Below are positions 34,646 through 47,008 of a DNA stretch of 64,000 bases, piece by piece (within the stretch, counting starts at the first letter, position 1; every line of letters begins with the position of its first letter). The stretch lies in assembly GCF_000308495.1 (NCBI RefSeq), contig NZ_BAFU01000019.1, forward strand, positions 59,770-123,769, written 5' to 3'. The notes beneath the pieces are model-generated. The model did not search any database, was not told where the DNA came from, and worked only from the letters and a program-made list of their open reading frames with translations. A program made the position numbers and the translations under genes. The DNA is from Nocardia brevicatena NBRC 12119. GTDB taxonomy: Bacteria > Actinomycetota > Actinomycetes > Mycobacteriales > Mycobacteriaceae.

Positions 34646-37600
34646 ATGTCAGACACCGATCCCACCAGAAGCTCCGGCGTGTCCGTCGCCGACCGTCGCA
34701 GGGAACTGCTGCGCCGCCGGATGCGGGAAAGCGGTCTGAGCGCGCCCGAGCCGGCGTTCACCGGGCCGCGTGTGACGGCGGGAGAACGGTATCCGCTGTC
34801 GGCCGGTCAACGGCGAATGTGGTTCCTGCAGACCCGCGACCCCGAGAACACCTCCCTCAACCTGTGCGTCGCCTATCGGTTGACCGGTGAACTCGACCCC
34901 GAGCGATTACACACCGCGTTCGATGTCGTCGTGGGCAGGCACGCCATCTTGCGCACCACTTACGGCGTCGATGCCGACGGTGAGCCGTATCAGGTGTTCG
35001 CCGACGACCCCGGCCTCGTATGGCAGACACACGATCTGACCGAGCTGCCCGCGGACAGCCGCGAACGCCGGGTGGAGGTGCTGGCCCGGCGGGAATTCGC
35101 CCGTCCGTTCGACCTGGCGACCGAACTGCCGATGCGGGCCACCCTGGTGCGCACCGGTATCCGCGAGTGGGTGCTGATGCTGGTGCTGCACCATATCTGC
35201 TGGGATGACGATTCCTGGGGAGTCTTCTTCACCGAGTTGAACGCCGCCTACGCCGACGCGAGCGCGCTCGATGCGCCTGTGTCGCAGTTCGTCGAGGTGG
35301 AGGTGCTCGACGCGCCACCGGAGGCGGGGGATCAGGAACTCGACTACTGGCGCGAAGCCCTGCGCCCGCTGCCCGAACCGCTGGATCTGCCCGGCGGGGA
35401 GACCGACGTCACGGCGAACAGGCCGGCCGGCCGGAGCACCGGGGTTCTGTCGCCGGAATCGGTCGAGCGTGTCGGGGCGTTCGCCCGCGATCGGGGCGCG
35501 ACCCCGTTCATGGTGCTGCTCGCCGGTTTCGCCGCGTTGGTTCGCCGCTACACCGGGGCAGCGGATTTCCTGGTATCGGTTCCGGTCACCGTGCGGCGCG
35601 GCACGGCAGGCCGGCATCTCATCGGCTATTTCGGCAATACCCTGCTGCTGCGGGAAACCGTCGACGGCGACGACACCTTCACCACTGTGGTGGACGCGAC
35701 GAAACAGACCTGCGTGGACGGATTCGCCCATCAGGAAGTCGGGATCGAGCGTGTCATCGGCGCCGTGAATCCGGACCGGGTCGCCGGTCGGGACGGAATG
35801 GAGCAGTTGGTCCGGCTCGGCTTCAGTGTGCGCCGGGATTCCAACGGTTTCCGACTGCCGCGGGTCACCGCCGAGCAGCTCGACCTGGGGACATCGGATA
35901 CCCAGGTGCCGCTCTCCTTGGCGATCGTCCTGGACAAGGCGGGCGCGGCGCTGGTGGAGGCCGAATATCGGGTGGATGCGCCGGCCGAACCGCTGGTGCG
36001 GCAACTGCTCACGCACTATGTGCGGCTGCTGGACAGCGCGTTGACCTTCCCGGACCGCCGCCTGGCCGATCTGGACATGCTCGGTGACGCCGAGCGGGCC
36101 GCCGTGCTGGAACGCTCCCACGGCAAGCTGGTCGATATCCCGCCGACCACCCTGGTCGACCTGTTGGAAGAGCAGGTCGCCGCGAGTCCGGACGCGCTTG
36201 CGCTGCTGGCCGACGACACCGAGTTGTCCTATGGCGAACTGAACCGGCGGGCGAATCGGTTGGCGCACTGGCTGATCGGCCGCGGGATCGGCGCCGAAGA
36301 CCTCGTCGCCCTGAGGTTTCCCATTTCGGTGGAATTCATCGTCGCGGTGATCGCCGTGCTCAAGGCCGGCGGGGCCTATCTGCCGATCGATCCGGCCTAT
36401 CCCCAGGACCGGATCGACTACCTGATGATGGACGCCGCTCCGGCGCTGCTGCTCGACCCGGCCGGACTCGCTGTCGCGGAGGCCGAAGCCGCCGCGCTGC
36501 CGGAGACGGACCCCACGGATACAGATCGGGTGCGGTCGTTGCTTCCCGGTCACCTCGCCTATGTCATCTACACCTCCGGCTCCACCGGCAAACCGAAGGG
36601 GGTGCCGGTTCCCCATGCCGCCATCGCCGAGCATGTGCGTCTGTTCGCCGCGGACTGGGGGATGACGGATCGGGAGCGGCTGCTGCAGTCCTCTTCGGTG
36701 AGCTTCGACGCCTCGCTGTTCGATATCTTCATCACCCTCTCGGCCGGTGCCCGGCTGATCGTTCCGAAGCCGGAGGCGTTCCGCGATATCGCCTATGTCG
36801 CGGAACTGATCGCCCGGCACGGAGTGACGGTGCTGCATATGGTGCCGTCGATGCTCAGCACATTCCTGCTGCTGCCGGAGGTGAGCGAATGGCGCTCGCT
36901 GAAGCGTATTCCGGTGGGAGGCGAGGCACTGCCCGGTGAGGTCGCCGATAGGTTCGCCGCCGTTTTCGATGCCGAACTGGGCAACCACTACGGCCCCACC
37001 GAGGCGGTTGTCTGCGCCACCAGTATGGCGGTGGACGGGCCGCAGGGGCCTGGCACGGTGCCGATCGGTATGCCCAACAGCAATGTGTATGTCTATGTGT
37101 TGGACGAGGCGCTGCAGTTGGTGCCGCCCGGTGTGGTCGGCGAAATCTACCTGGGTGGTGCGCAGTTGGCGCGCGGATACCTCGCTCGGCCGGGCCTGAC
37201 GGCCGAGCGGTTCGTTGCCGACCCGTTCACTCCGGGCGCCCGGCTGTACCGCTCCGGCGACCTGGTGCGGTGGAACCTCGACGGCGCCCTGGAATTCGTC
37301 GGCCGGGCCGATGAACAGGTGAAGATACGCGGGTTCCGAATCGAACTCGGGGAGATCGAAGCCGCTGTCGCCGAACATCCGTCGGTCGGTCGCTGCGTGG
37401 TGATCGTGGTCGAGGATCCGACCGTCGGCACCATGCCGGTGGCTTATGTGGTGCCCGCGAACGGCCTGTCCGTCGACGAGGTGGACCTCGACGATGTGCG
37501 GGCCCGGGTAGCGGCCGGCCTGCCGGAATACATGGTGCCCAGCGCGTTCATGGTCATCGACGAGATTCCGTTGACCGTCAACGGCAAACTCCACAAGCAG

Positions 37601-39814
37601 GCGCTGCCCACACCCACCCCGGCGGCCGGACTCGCTTTCCGGGAACCGGCCACCGCCACCGAGCGGCGGTTGTGCGAGATCTTCGCGCAACTGTTCGCCA
37701 CCGAGCGGGTCGGCGCCGACGATTCGTTCTTCACGCTCGGTGGGCACTCGCTGTTGGCTGCCCGGCTCGTCGCGCAGATCCGCATCGGGTTCGGGCTCGA
37801 ACTCGACATCCGGGCGGTATTCGACACCCCCACCCCGGCCGGGCTGGCCGCGCTACTGGTGGACCGTTTCCGGGACGAGTTCGGGATCGACCTGGACACG
37901 ATGGACGACGACCTCGACACGCCGGAGGACGCCGACACGGCCGACACGGTCGCGTCCTCCGGCGCCGACCCGGCCATCGGGGACACGGCGGTCTGCGCCG
38001 CACCGGCGGACCCGACGCGTGTGACGGGCGCGGCACGTCCGCCGCTGTCGACGCGGACCCGTCCCGAGTATCCGCCGCTGTCGTATTCGCAGTTGGCCAT
38101 GTGGTTCCAGCATCGGATGGACGGTCCGGGCGTCGCCGGGAATCTGCCTTTCGCCCTGCGGATCGAGGGGGAACTCGAGATCGCGTACCTGGCGGCGGCG
38201 ATCAATGATGTGATCGCCCGGCACGAGGCTCTGCGCACCACCTTCCCGGAACGGGGCGGGGTCCCCTACCAACTGGTGCGCCCCGAACTGACCGTGGACC
38301 TTCCGGTCACCGAGATCACCGCCGACCGCCTGGACGCGGAATTGGCCGGTATCGCCTCCTATCGTTTCGCGCTCGTCGGCGAACCGCTGATCCGTCCCCG
38401 GCTGCTGGTGCTCGGCGAGCGGGAGTATGTGCTGTCGGTGCTGGTGCACCATATCGTCGCCGACCATGCGTCGTTCTCGGTGTTTCTCGACGACCTCATC
38501 ACCGCCTACCGTGCCCGGGTCGCCGGCACGGCCCCGGCGCGACCGGGCTTGTCCGTCCAATATCCGGATTTCGCGTTGTGGCAGCGGGAGCTGTTCGACG
38601 TCGGACCGGACGGGCGGCCGAGCGATTACGGTCGCGTGGAGGTCGAATACCGGCGATCGACGTTGGCGGGATTGCCCGAGGAGATCACGGTGGCACACGA
38701 CCGCCGGCGGCCCCCTGTCCTGGGTAAGGACAGCGAAGTGGTGACGTTCACGGTGTCGGCGCGGCAGCACGACGCATTGGAACGGTTGGCCGCGCAGTGC
38801 AATACCAGCGAGTTCGCGTTGTACCAGTCGATTGTCGCCACCGTCTTGCACATATTGGGCGGCGGTACCGATATCGCGATCGGCACTCCCGTCGCCTGCC
38901 GCACCGAGGCGGCCACCCATCCGATGATCGGCCTGTTCGCGAATATGGCCGTCCTGCGCAACGACCTGTCCGGCAACCCGACCCTGCGGGAAGTGGTGAA
39001 CCGTGGTCGGGATGTCGTCATCGACGCCTACGCCCACCAGGAACTGCCCATCGAACGGTTGGTCGAGGCGGTGAACCCACCGCGTTCGCGGTCCCGGAAC
39101 CCGCTGTTCCAGACCATGCTGCACTTCCGTGGCCGGGACTGGGCCCCGGCGCCGGTCGCGCTGACCGATAACGGTTCGACAACCGTGACGGTGCTGCCGG
39201 CGATATTCGATATCTCCTTCCTGGATCTGAACCTGAGCATGAACGTGGCCGCCGACGGCAGTATGGAAGTGCGGGTCGTGGCCAATGCCGACCTGTACGA
39301 ACCGCGGACCGTGCGATCGATGGCCGATGCGCTCTCCGCCGCGCTGCATATGTTTCCCGCATCGGCGGACACTCCTGTCTCCGAGTTGGAACTGCTGCCG
39401 GCCGCGGAGCTCGAGCGGCTGCTCGCGGTTCCCGAACCGGTGGCCGCCGCGGTCTCGGCGGCTGCCGCGGCCGGAACGAGCGGCGAGACCGAGCGCACCC
39501 TGATCCGGTTGCTGGAAGAGTTGCTCGAGATCGACGGTGTGACCGGCGAGGACGGGTTCTTCGCCTTGGGTGGCGACAGTGTGATCTCCATCCAATGGTC
39601 GGCACGCGCGGCCGAGCTCGGGCTGCCGTTGACACCGCAGATGGTGTTCGAGCGCCTGACCATCGCCGAACTGGCCGCCGCGGTCGACGCGGCGGCGGCC
39701 GAACCGGCATCGGACCCGGAGGCTCGGCAGGTCGAGCACGCGCCGATGACGGCATCCGGACTGGACTCCGACGCGCTGGCCGCACTCACCGCGTCCTGGC
39801 AGGCACGCGCATGA
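34646..39814 (+). CDS. mbtE: NRPS C-A-PCP-C-PCP (MbtE-like)
   Basis: The 1722-residue protein has a condensation domain (HHICWDD near residue 182), an adenylation domain ([12 protein letters not shown] near 642, YGPTEAV, YRSGDLV), a PCP (LGGHSLLA near 1032), a second condensation domain (HHIVADH near 1268) and a second PCP (LGGDSVIS near 1641). The second module has no adenylation domain, so its carrier must be loaded in trans. The length is close to that of MbtE, the lysine-activating enzyme of mycobactin synthesis. It overlaps the next NRPS by 4 nt. Amino-acid specificity was not derived. Confidence 0.82.
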   Translation: MSDTDPTRSSGVSVADRRRELLRRRMRESGLSAPEPAFTGPRVTAGERYPLSAGQRRMWFLQTRDPENTSLNLCVAYRLTGELDPERLHTAFDVVVGRHAILRTTYGVDADGEPYQVFADDPGLVWQTHDLTELPADSRERRVEVLARREFARPFDLATELPMRATLVRTGIREWVLMLVLHHICWDDDSWGVFFTELNAAYADASALDAPVSQFVEVEVLDAPPEAGDQELDYWREALRPLPEPLDLPGGETDVTANRPAGRSTGVLSPESVERVGAFARDRGATPFMVLLAGFAALVRRYTGAADFLVSVPVTVRRGTAGRHLIGYFGNTLLLRETVDGDDTFTTVVDATKQTCVDGFAHQEVGIERVIGAVNPDRVAGRDGMEQLVRLGFSVRRDSNGFRLPRVTAEQLDLGTSDTQVPLSLAIVLDKAGAALVEAEYRVDAPAEPLVRQLLTHYVRLLDSALTFPDRRLADLDMLGDAERAAVLERSHGKLVDIPPTTLVDLLEEQVAASPDALALLADDTELSYGELNRRANRLAHWLIGRGIGAEDLVALRFPISVEFIVAVIAVLKAGGAYLPIDPAYPQDRIDYLMMDAAPALLLDPAGLAVAEAEAAALPETDPTDTDRVRSLLPGHLAYVIYTSGSTGKPKGVPVPHAAIAEHVRLFAADWGMTDRERLLQSSSVSFDASLFDIFITLSAGARLIVPKPEAFRDIAYVAELIARHGVTVLHMVPSMLSTFLLLPEVSEWRSLKRIPVGGEALPGEVADRFAAVFDAELGNHYGPTEAVVCATSMAVDGPQGPGTVPIGMPNSNVYVYVLDEALQLVPPGVVGEIYLGGAQLARGYLARPGLTAERFVADPFTPGARLYRSGDLVRWNLDGALEFVGRADEQVKIRGFRIELGEIEAAVAEHPSVGRCVVIVVEDPTVGTMPVAYVVPANGLSVDEVDLDDVRARVAAGLPEYMVPSAFMVIDEIPLTVNGKLHKQALPTPTPAAGLAFREPATATERRLCEIFAQLFATERVGADDSFFTLGGHSLLAARLVAQIRIGFGLELDIRAVFDTPTPAGLAALLVDRFRDEFGIDLDTMDDDLDTPEDADTADTVASSGADPAIGDTAVCAAPADPTRVTGAARPPLSTRTRPEYPPLSYSQLAMWFQHRMDGPGVAGNLPFALRIEGELEIAYLAAAINDVIARHEALRTTFPERGGVPYQLVRPELTVDLPVTEITADRLDAELAGIASYRFALVGEPLIRPRLLVLGEREYVLSVLVHHIVADHASFSVFLDDLITAYRARVAGTAPARPGLSVQYPDFALWQRELFDVGPDGRPSDYGRVEVEYRRSTLAGLPEEITVAHDRRRPPVLGKDSEVVTFTVSARQHDALERLAAQCNTSEFALYQSIVATVLHILGGGTDIAIGTPVACRTEAATHPMIGLFANMAVLRNDLSGNPTLREVVNRGRDVVIDAYAHQELPIERLVEAVNPPRSRSRNPLFQTMLHFRGRDWAPAPVALTDNGSTTVTVLPAIFDISFLDLNLSMNVAADGSMEVRVVANADLYEPRTVRSMADALSAALHMFPASADTPVSELELLPAAELERLLAVPEPVAAAVSAAAAAGTSGETERTLIRLLEELLEIDGVTGEDGFFALGGDSVISIQWSARAAELGLPLTPQMVFERLTIAELAAAVDAAAAEPASDPEARQVEHAPMTASGLDSDALAALTASWQARA

Positions 39815-42800
39815 GCGGCCGGCCGGAAATCGAGGATGTGCTGGCACTGAGCCCTCTGCAGGAGGGGCTGTTCTCCCTGGCGAAGCTCACCGGGACCGGT
39901 GTCGACCCGTACACCATGCAGTTCGTCGTGGATATCGACGGGCCGCTGAATGTCTCGCTGCTGCGCACCGCCGCCCAGGCCATGTTGGACCGGCACCCGA
40001 ATCTGCGAGTGTCGTTCTGGGATACCGATGTGCCGAAACCCGTGCAGATCGTGCCGACCCGGGCGGAGCTGCCGTGGTCGGAGCGGGAGGCCGAACCGGC
40101 CCGGTTCGACGCCATCGCCGAGTCGCAGCGCCGCCGGCCGTTCGATCTGAGCCACGGGCCCGCCATGCGGTTCCTCCTGCTGACCGTTCCCGGCGGAGAG
40201 GAGCGGCGGCGACTCGTCCTCACCGCCCACCACATCCTGATGGACGGTTGGGCGATGGCGGTGTTCTTCACCGAACTGCTCGCCATATACCAGGCCGGGG
40301 GTTCGCCGGCGAATCTGCCGCGACCGCGACCGTACCGGGACTACATCGGGTGGCTCGCCGCCCAGGACACGGCCGCGGCCATCCGTGGCTGGACCGAGTA
40401 CCTCGGGAAGCTCAGCGGTCCGCTGCTCCTCGCCGACGGCGCGGTGCCGCGCGGCAGGGTTCCCGAGAAAACCGGGCTGTCGTTGCCGGGCGCGGATCTG
40501 GACCGGCTTCAGCGGTGGGCTCGCGGCCATGGGCTCACCCTCGCCAGCGTGGTCCAGTTCGCGTGGACGGTGCTGCTCGGCCGGCTCGCCGACCGTCGCG
40601 ATGTCGTTTTCGGGACCACGATCTCCGGCCGGCCCGAGAACCTGGCGGGGGTGGAGCAGATGGTCGGACTGTTCATCAACACCGTTCCGATCGCGCATCG
40701 GGTTGACCGGGCGGTGAGCGTGGTGGACCAGTGCCGGCGAATGCAGTCGGCGGCGGCGGCCATGCGAGATATCGGCTACCTGAGCCTGTCCACGATACAG
40801 CGGACAACCGAGCATCCGAACCTGTTCGACACGCTGTTCGTCTTCGAGAACGCGCCGATCGGTGACGCTGTCCAGGACACGGTCGGCGCGGACGGGGTCC
40901 GGTTCCGTCCGGTCGGGATGGAATCGCCGGCCCACTATCCACTGACCGTCGTGGCGCATCTCGGTGACGACGAACTGGTGGTTCTGCTCGAGTCGATTCC
41001 GGAGGCGCTGCCGTATCTGCCGGCGGCCGAAACCGGCGAACGGCTGCTGTCGATACTGCGGCAACTGCCCGATATCGCGGATGCCGGTCCCGACGCGCTG
41101 GATGCCCTGACCACGACCGAACGCGCCGCGACGGCCGCCGCGGCGCGGGCGCCGATCGTCGGCGCGAGCGCCACCATCTGGGAACTGTTCGAGCAGCAGG
41201 TCGCGCGCACCCCGGACGCGGTCGCGCTGACCGCCGGCGACGGCGAACGGTACACTTACCGGCGGTTACGCGATGCCGCCGCTCGCCTGGCCGCCGAATT
41301 CGGCGAATACGGTATCGGCCCGGAATCCGTGGTGGCGCTGGCACTTCCCCGTTCGACCGGGTCCATCGTCGGCCTGCTCGCCGTGCTGGCGGCGGGCGGG
41401 GCCTATGTTCCGGTGGATGTCACGCTGCCCGCGGCGCGGATCGCCTCGATTCTGCGTCAGGCGCGCCCCGCGCTGCTGGTGACCACCGGTGAACACCGCG
41501 ATCTACCGGTCGACTACGCCGGGCCGGTGCTCGTCCTCGACGACCCGGATCGCGCGGAACGTATCGCCCGCCGCTCCGCCGGGATCCCCCCGGTGCACCG
41601 GCATCCGGCGCACCGGGCATATCTGATCTTCACTTCCGGCTCCACCGGCGAGCCGAAGGGTGTCGTGGGTACCAACTCGGCGGTGGCGGCCTATTTCGCC
41701 GATCATCGTGACCGCGTCTACCGTCCCGCGCAGGCTCGGCTCGGCCGACCGCTGCGGATCGCGCACGCCTGGTCGCTGAGTTTCGACGCCTCCTGGCAGC
41801 CGATGGTGGGGTTGCTGGCCGGCCAGCAGATCCACCTGTTCGACGCCGAGGAGATGCGGGACGCACACCGGCTCGTCAAGGGGATGGCTCAGCACGGTAT
41901 CGATATGCTCGATACCACGCCCTCGATGTTCGCGCAGTTGGCCGCGGCCGGGTTGCTCGATCACGCCCCGGCGGTCCTCGCCCTGGGTGGTGAGGCGATC
42001 GATACGGCGCTGTGGTCTCGGCTGCGGACACTGCCCGAAACCGCGGTCTACAACTGTTACGGGCCGACCGAGACGACCGTCGAGGCCGTGGTCGCCGCCG
42101 TCGCGGACACCGCGGAACCCACCATCGGCCGACCCACCGCCGGAACCTCCGGGTATGTTCTCGATTCCGCGCTGCGGCCGGTGCCGCGGGGCGTTGTCGG
42201 CGAGCTGTACCTGTCCGGTCCGCAGGTGGCACGCGGGTATATCGGCCGTCCGGCCACCACCGCCGAGCGCTTCGTCGCCGATCCGTTCCGCCCCGCGCAG
42301 CGCATGTATCGCACCGGCGATTTGGTGCGGCGGCTCGACCACGGCGGTTTCGCCTATCTCGGCCGGGCCGACGCCCAGGTCAAGGTACGCGGCTACCGGA
42401 TCGAGGTGGGCGAGATCGAGACGGCGCTGCGCCGGTTGTCCGATGTGGACACCGCGGCGGTCACCGTGGTGCGCCGGGCGGGCGGGGCGAGTCTGGTCGG
42501 ATTCGTCGTCCCCCGGGACGGACGCGCGGCGGATCCGGCGCAGCTGCGGGTGGCGCTCACCGACCGGCTTCCCGCCTACATGATTCCGGCGCGGATCATC
42601 GTGCTCGACCGGTTGCCGGTGAACGCCAACGGCAAACTCGACGGTCACGAACTGGATCGACTGGCCGAACAGACGATGTCGCGGTCGATTTCGGCCGACA
42701 CCGCCGGCGTGCGCACGGCGAGCGAACAGGTGTTGAGCGAGGTGTTCGCCGAACTGTTCGACGGTCGCACTCCGGGGATCGACGACGACTTCTTCGAACT

Positions 42801-44415
42801 CGGTGTGGACAGTATCGTGGCGATCTCCCTGGTCGGCAGGGCCCGGCGGCGCGGGCTGATGGTGAATCCGCGGATGGTCATGGCCGCCCCCACGATCCGC
42901 GAACTGGCCGCCGCGGTGGACGCGGCCGCCGCGGTGGACGCGGCGGCCGCCACCCCATCCGGCGACGTCCGGAACGGCCCGGACTACGGCGAAGTGCCGC
43001 CGTTGCCCATCGTCTCGTGGATGTACGAGTACGGCCGGTACCGTCGATTCACCCAGACCACGCTGCTGCGGTTGCCGAGCGGGATCACCGATGACCGGCT
43101 CGAGACCGTCCTGCAGGCGATGCTCGACGGTTACGACACTCTGCGCTCCCGCCTCGCCGATACCCCAGACGGGCCCCGGCTCGTCACCCGGGAGCCGGGC
43201 ACGGTCCGCGCCGCCGACGTCCTGCTGCGTTGGAGGTCCGATCCGGTCGCCGACCCGGCCATGGTCGTGCGGGACGCCGCGCGTACCGCCGTGGACGAGA
43301 TAGATCCGCGCACCGGCGATATGGTGCGCGCGGTCCGGCTCACCGATATCGGCGGCGATACTCTCCTGCTCGCCATCCATCATTTGGCGGTCGATGTCGT
43401 GTCCTGGCATATCCTCTTGGCCGGTCTCGGCGAGATCTGGGCGTCGGTCGAGGCGGGCGTTCCGGTCGAACCGGTTCTGGAATTCACCTCCTACCGGCAG
43501 TGGTCGCGGCGGATGACCGAGCGGGCCGTGGAACCGGAGGTATTGGCCCAGCGTGACTACTGGGCCGCGCAGCTGGCGGGACCCGATCCCGCTGTCGGTC
43601 GCCGGTTCCCGGATCCCCTGGTGGACGACTGGTCCGGGTTGCGGGTCACCGCGGCATCGGTCGACGTCGCCGTCACCGAACGTATTCTCGCCGCCCTCAC
43701 CAGGGACGAGGGTGTTCGCGAGTTCCTGTTGGCCGCGCTGACCATGACATTGGCGAGTTGGCGTGTCGAACGCGGACAGGACCCCGCCGTCGGTGCGCTC
43801 ATTGCCCTGGAGGGGCACGGCCGCGCGGACGAGCTGTTCGGCACCGACACCACGCACACCCTCGGCTGGTTCACCAGTGTGTTCCCGGTGCGCTTGGGCG
43901 CCGGCCCGGACACGGTGAGTATCGCTTGTGCCGAAGCGGATCCGGCGGCGGCGACCGCCCTGGCCGATTCGGTCGCCGCCCACCTGTCGGCCGTCCCGAA
44001 CGGCGGGCTGGACTACGGGCTGCTCCGGTACGTCGACCGCAGTCCCGGCCTCGTTGATGCGCCCGAACCGCAGGTCGAGTTCAACTACCTGGGCCGGATG
44101 GATCTCGGCGGCCATGAGGACAGGCCCTGGTCGATACTCGCCGGCGGTCTCGATACGGCCCTGCCGCTCGATCCGGAACCGGATCTGCCGCTGCGGTACG
44201 CGCTGGATGTCATCGCCGGTATCGGCAGTACGCCGGACGGGCCGCTGCTGCACACCAACTGGAGATGGAACAAGGCGCTGTTCACCGAGTCCGATGCCGA
44301 GCGCCTGGCCGCGCTGTGGCGGCGCGCTGTCACAGCGTTGGCCGCGGCGCTCGAGTACCGCGGTCGCGGCGATACCCGCACCGAAGACGATACGAGCGGA
44401 GGAGAAGTCAGGTGA
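39811..44415 (+). CDS. mbtF: NRPS C-A-PCP-E, terminal module (MbtF-like)
   Basis: The 1534-residue protein has C (HHILMDGW near residue 140), A ([12 protein letters not shown] near 608, YRTGDLV), PCP (LGVDSIVA near 997) and a C-terminal domain of the epimerization type ([10 protein letters not shown] near 1190, [18 protein letters not shown] near 1424). The usual Gly of HHxxxDG is Val in the last domain, which may alter its activity. MbtF has the same form and adds the last lysine, cyclised in the product. ATG overlaps the stop of the preceding NRPS. There is no C-terminal thioesterase. Confidence 0.82.
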   Translation: MSGRPEIEDVLALSPLQEGLFSLAKLTGTGVDPYTMQFVVDIDGPLNVSLLRTAAQAMLDRHPNLRVSFWDTDVPKPVQIVPTRAELPWSEREAEPARFDAIAESQRRRPFDLSHGPAMRFLLLTVPGGEERRRLVLTAHHILMDGWAMAVFFTELLAIYQAGGSPANLPRPRPYRDYIGWLAAQDTAAAIRGWTEYLGKLSGPLLLADGAVPRGRVPEKTGLSLPGADLDRLQRWARGHGLTLASVVQFAWTVLLGRLADRRDVVFGTTISGRPENLAGVEQMVGLFINTVPIAHRVDRAVSVVDQCRRMQSAAAAMRDIGYLSLSTIQRTTEHPNLFDTLFVFENAPIGDAVQDTVGADGVRFRPVGMESPAHYPLTVVAHLGDDELVVLLESIPEALPYLPAAETGERLLSILRQLPDIADAGPDALDALTTTERAATAAAARAPIVGASATIWELFEQQVARTPDAVALTAGDGERYTYRRLRDAAARLAAEFGEYGIGPESVVALALPRSTGSIVGLLAVLAAGGAYVPVDVTLPAARIASILRQARPALLVTTGEHRDLPVDYAGPVLVLDDPDRAERIARRSAGIPPVHRHPAHRAYLIFTSGSTGEPKGVVGTNSAVAAYFADHRDRVYRPAQARLGRPLRIAHAWSLSFDASWQPMVGLLAGQQIHLFDAEEMRDAHRLVKGMAQHGIDMLDTTPSMFAQLAAAGLLDHAPAVLALGGEAIDTALWSRLRTLPETAVYNCYGPTETTVEAVVAAVADTAEPTIGRPTAGTSGYVLDSALRPVPRGVVGELYLSGPQVARGYIGRPATTAERFVADPFRPAQRMYRTGDLVRRLDHGGFAYLGRADAQVKVRGYRIEVGEIETALRRLSDVDTAAVTVVRRAGGASLVGFVVPRDGRAADPAQLRVALTDRLPAYMIPARIIVLDRLPVNANGKLDGHELDRLAEQTMSRSISADTAGVRTASEQVLSEVFAELFDGRTPGIDDDFFELGVDSIVAISLVGRARRRGLMVNPRMVMAAPTIRELAAAVDAAAAVDAAAATPSGDVRNGPDYGEVPPLPIVSWMYEYGRYRRFTQTTLLRLPSGITDDRLETVLQAMLDGYDTLRSRLADTPDGPRLVTREPGTVRAADVLLRWRSDPVADPAMVVRDAARTAVDEIDPRTGDMVRAVRLTDIGGDTLLLAIHHLAVDVVSWHILLAGLGEIWASVEAGVPVEPVLEFTSYRQWSRRMTERAVEPEVLAQRDYWAAQLAGPDPAVGRRFPDPLVDDWSGLRVTAASVDVAVTERILAALTRDEGVREFLLAALTMTLASWRVERGQDPAVGALIALEGHGRADELFGTDTTHTLGWFTSVFPVRLGAGPDTVSIACAEADPAAATALADSVAAHLSAVPNGGLDYGLLRYVDRSPGLVDAPEPQVEFNYLGRMDLGGHEDRPWSILAGGLDTALPLDPEPDLPLRYALDVIAGIGSTPDGPLLHTNWRWNKALFTESDAERLAALWRRAVTALAAALEYRGRGDTRTEDDTSGGEVR

Positions 44416-45416
44416 CCGGACCGCGGACAGATAGCCGGCTGCGCAGTGCGACGAAACCGTCCACGGCCGAGGACGGGATCGTCGTCGAATCCGTCGAGAA
44501 AGGATTCGGTGAGGTTCGTGCGCTACGCGGTATCGATTTCCGGGTTCCGGCCGGACAGGTGCTCGGTGTTCTCGGACCCAACGGGGCGGGGAAGACCACC
44601 CTGGTGTCGGTGCTGTCCACCCTGATTCGACCCGACGCCGGCCGGGCGCTGGTCGCCGGTTACGACGTGGTGCGCGATGCCGCGCGAGTGCGTTCGTCCA
44701 TCATGCTCACCGGTCAGTACGCGGCCCTGGACGATATGCTCACCGGGCGGGAGAACCTGGTGTTGTTCGCCCGGCTGATGGGGTTGCGCCGGCGGCAGGC
44801 CCGGCAGCGCGCCGAGGAACTGCTCGAACGGTTCGCGCTCACCGATGCCGCGGACCGGCGCGTCGGCCAGTACTCCGGTGGTATGCGTCGTCGTATAGAC
44901 ATCGCCTGCGGCCTGGTGAGGCTTCCGAAGGTGGTGTTCCTGGACGAGCCCACCGCCGGTCTGGATCCGGTGAGTCGACAGAACCTCTGGTCCCTGGTGC
45001 GGGAGCTCAAACGGGAGGGCGTCACGATCTTGCTGACCACCCAGTACCTGGAGGAGGTCGACGTGCTCAGCGATTCCATCATCGTCGTCGACAAGGGCAC
45101 GATCATCGCCGAAGGCACCGCCGGCGAGCTCAAGGCGCGGTCCGGGCCGAGTTTCTGCGAGGTGGTTCCGGCGGACGCCGGGGATGTACCCGCGGTGGTG
45201 GCCGCGCTGTCCGGGCTCGGCGAATGCGCCGTGGCCGAATCGGCGGACCGGGTTTCGCTCCCGGCTCCCGACGGCGCGGTCACCCTGTCCGAGGCTTTGG
45301 CACGGATCACCGCCGCCGATATCGCCCTGATCGATATCGCACTGCGTCGGCCGTCGCTGGATGAGGTGTTCATCCGGCTCACCCGGCCCGCGGCCGACGA
45401 CAAGGTCGGCGTGTGA
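44412..45416 (+). CDS. ABC exporter ATPase (DrrA-like)
   Basis: The 334-residue ATPase has Walker A GPNGAGKTT near residue 55, the signature YSGGMRRR near 155 and Walker B VVFLDEPTAGLD. The C-terminal 90 residues with RPSLDEVFIRLT resemble DrrA-type drug or lipid exporters. GTG 44412 overlaps the NRPS stop, and AGGAGAAG lies upstream. It works with the two permeases that follow, probably to export the siderophore or its precursor (inference from position). Confidence 0.85.
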   Translation: MTGPRTDSRLRSATKPSTAEDGIVVESVEKGFGEVRALRGIDFRVPAGQVLGVLGPNGAGKTTLVSVLSTLIRPDAGRALVAGYDVVRDAARVRSSIMLTGQYAALDDMLTGRENLVLFARLMGLRRRQARQRAEELLERFALTDAADRRVGQYSGGMRRRIDIACGLVRLPKVVFLDEPTAGLDPVSRQNLWSLVRELKREGVTILLTTQYLEEVDVLSDSIIVVDKGTIIAEGTAGELKARSGPSFCEVVPADAGDVPAVVAALSGLGECAVAESADRVSLPAPDGAVTLSEALARITAADIALIDIALRRPSLDEVFIRLTRPAADDKVGV

Positions 45417-46192
45417 ACACCGTCGCCGACGCCTCCGAGATGGTGATACCCGCCCGGTCGCAGTGGACCGCGTTGAGTGAGCGCGGCATTCGCGCCGCTC
45501 TGCGCGAGGGCGATCTGGTGCTCGCCTTCGTCGCTCCGGTGGCGTTCTTCGTCTGCGCCTATGTTCCGTTGCGTAAGTCCATGGCGGCCGTCGGCATCGA
45601 CTACGCGCAGTATCTGCTGCCGCTGATCGTGGTGTACGCCATGTTTTTCACCGCCATGTTCGCCGGTGACCGGGCCGCCCGGGAAGTGGCCGGGGGCATG
45701 GGGACTCGGCTGCGTGCCATGCCGGTGCGCCCGTGGGTGCCGCCCACTGCCCGTATTTCGGCGAATATGGTGCGTGCGGTGGTGGCGTTGGCCGCGGCGC
45801 TGGCGGTCGGCGCGGGTTTCGGATTTCGCTTCCACGGGGTGCTGCCCGCGCTGGTGTTCGTTGTGCTGGTCCTGGTTTTCGGCGCGGCCGCGGTGCTCTG
45901 CGCGGACGCTTTGGGCACCGCGACCGGCAATCCCGAACTGGGTGCGACCGTGCTCTTGGTGCCGCAGTTGCTGCTGCTCATGATGTCGACGGGTTTCGTT
46001 CCCGTCGAAGGGTTCCCGGAGTGGGTTCGGCCGTTCGTCCGTTATCAGCCGGTCTCCCGGATAACGGACGCATTGCGCGGGTTGGCCGATGGACGGTTCC
46101 CGAGCGATGTGGCGGTCGCCGTGGTTTGGACCGTGGGGCTGCTGACGCTGGGCGCGGTCGCGGCGGTGCGGGTGGAAAGGAAACGACGGTGA
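45413..46192 (+). CDS. ABC-2 type permease 1 (DrrB-like)
   Basis: The 259-residue protein has about six hydrophobic segments (for example VLAFVAPVAFFVCAYV, YLLPLIVVYAMFFTAMFAG, LVPQLLLLMMSTGFVP). Such proteins pair with DrrA-like ATPases. It overlaps the ATPase stop by 4 nt and the next permease by 4 nt, so all three are translated together. Confidence 0.82.
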   Translation: MNTVADASEMVIPARSQWTALSERGIRAALREGDLVLAFVAPVAFFVCAYVPLRKSMAAVGIDYAQYLLPLIVVYAMFFTAMFAGDRAAREVAGGMGTRLRAMPVRPWVPPTARISANMVRAVVALAAALAVGAGFGFRFHGVLPALVFVVLVLVFGAAAVLCADALGTATGNPELGATVLLVPQLLLLMMSTGFVPVEGFPEWVRPFVRYQPVSRITDALRGLADGRFPSDVAVAVVWTVGLLTLGAVAAVRVERKRR

Positions 46193-46956
46193 CCGCGCTT
46201 CTCGATCAGGTACTCGTGGAGACCGAGAGGTTGTTGCGGCGCTGGATCAGACAGCAGGAGGTGGTGACCACAACGCTGGTGATGCCGGTTCTGCTGCTGT
46301 TGATGTTCCAGTTGGTTCTGGACGGGACCTTGGGCATGCTCGGCGAAACCGAACCCATCTACGGTTTCGTCCCGATGATCGCCATCGCGGGCACCATGTA
46401 CGGGGCGATGGGGACCGGTCAATCGCTGTTCGCCGAACGGGAAAGCGGGCTGCTGCGGCGTTTCTGGGTGTTGCCGGTGCATCGGTTCGCCGGGTTGTCG
46501 GGTCGGCTGCTGGCCGAATGCGTTCGGGCGTTGGTTGCCACCGCACTGGTGGTCATCGTGGGTGTGGTGCTCGGTCTACGGTTCGAGAACGGACTGTTCG
46601 GGCTGTTCGGTGTCCTGATGGTCCCGGTTATCGTGATAGCCGGTTTCACCCCCTTGGTCGTGGCGGTCGGGGTGAGCCGGTCGGGCGCTCAGGTCGTGCA
46701 GGTGTTCGCGATCGTGGTGCTGGTGGGTATGTTCTTCAACTCCGGCTTCGTTGCCGTGGACAACTATCCCGGTTGGTTGCAGCCGATCGTGCGGGGGCAG
46801 CCGATGAGCTGCGCTGTCGAGGCCATGCGCGGTTTCCTGCTGGGCGGCCCCATCGCGGCCCCGCTGCTGCAGACCGTTGCCTGGTCGGTGGGGCTGATCG
46901 CCGTATTCGGTGCTCTCGCCGTTCGCGGATACCGCCGCGCGGCGGTAGGCCGATGA
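46189..46956 (+). CDS. ABC-2 type permease 2 (DrrC-like)
   Basis: The 255-residue protein starts with a short amphipathic stretch (MTALLDQVLVETERLLRRW) and has about six membrane segments (TLVMPVLLLLMFQLVL, ALVVIVGVVLGL, VVQVFAIVVLVGMFF). The segment FAERESGLLRRFWVLPVHR is the cytoplasmic loop typical of the family. It is the last gene of the operon that starts at 29368. Confidence 0.82.
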   Translation: MTALLDQVLVETERLLRRWIRQQEVVTTTLVMPVLLLLMFQLVLDGTLGMLGETEPIYGFVPMIAIAGTMYGAMGTGQSLFAERESGLLRRFWVLPVHRFAGLSGRLLAECVRALVATALVVIVGVVLGLRFENGLFGLFGVLMVPVIVIAGFTPLVVAVGVSRSGAQVVQVFAIVVLVGMFFNSGFVAVDNYPGWLQPIVRGQPMSCAVEAMRGFLLGGPIAAPLLQTVAWSVGLIAVFGALAVRGYRRAAVGR

Positions 46957-47008
46957 GCCCGCCGAGTAATGCGATGTGGTGTCCGTTCCGACGATGCCTG
47001 CGCTGTGG

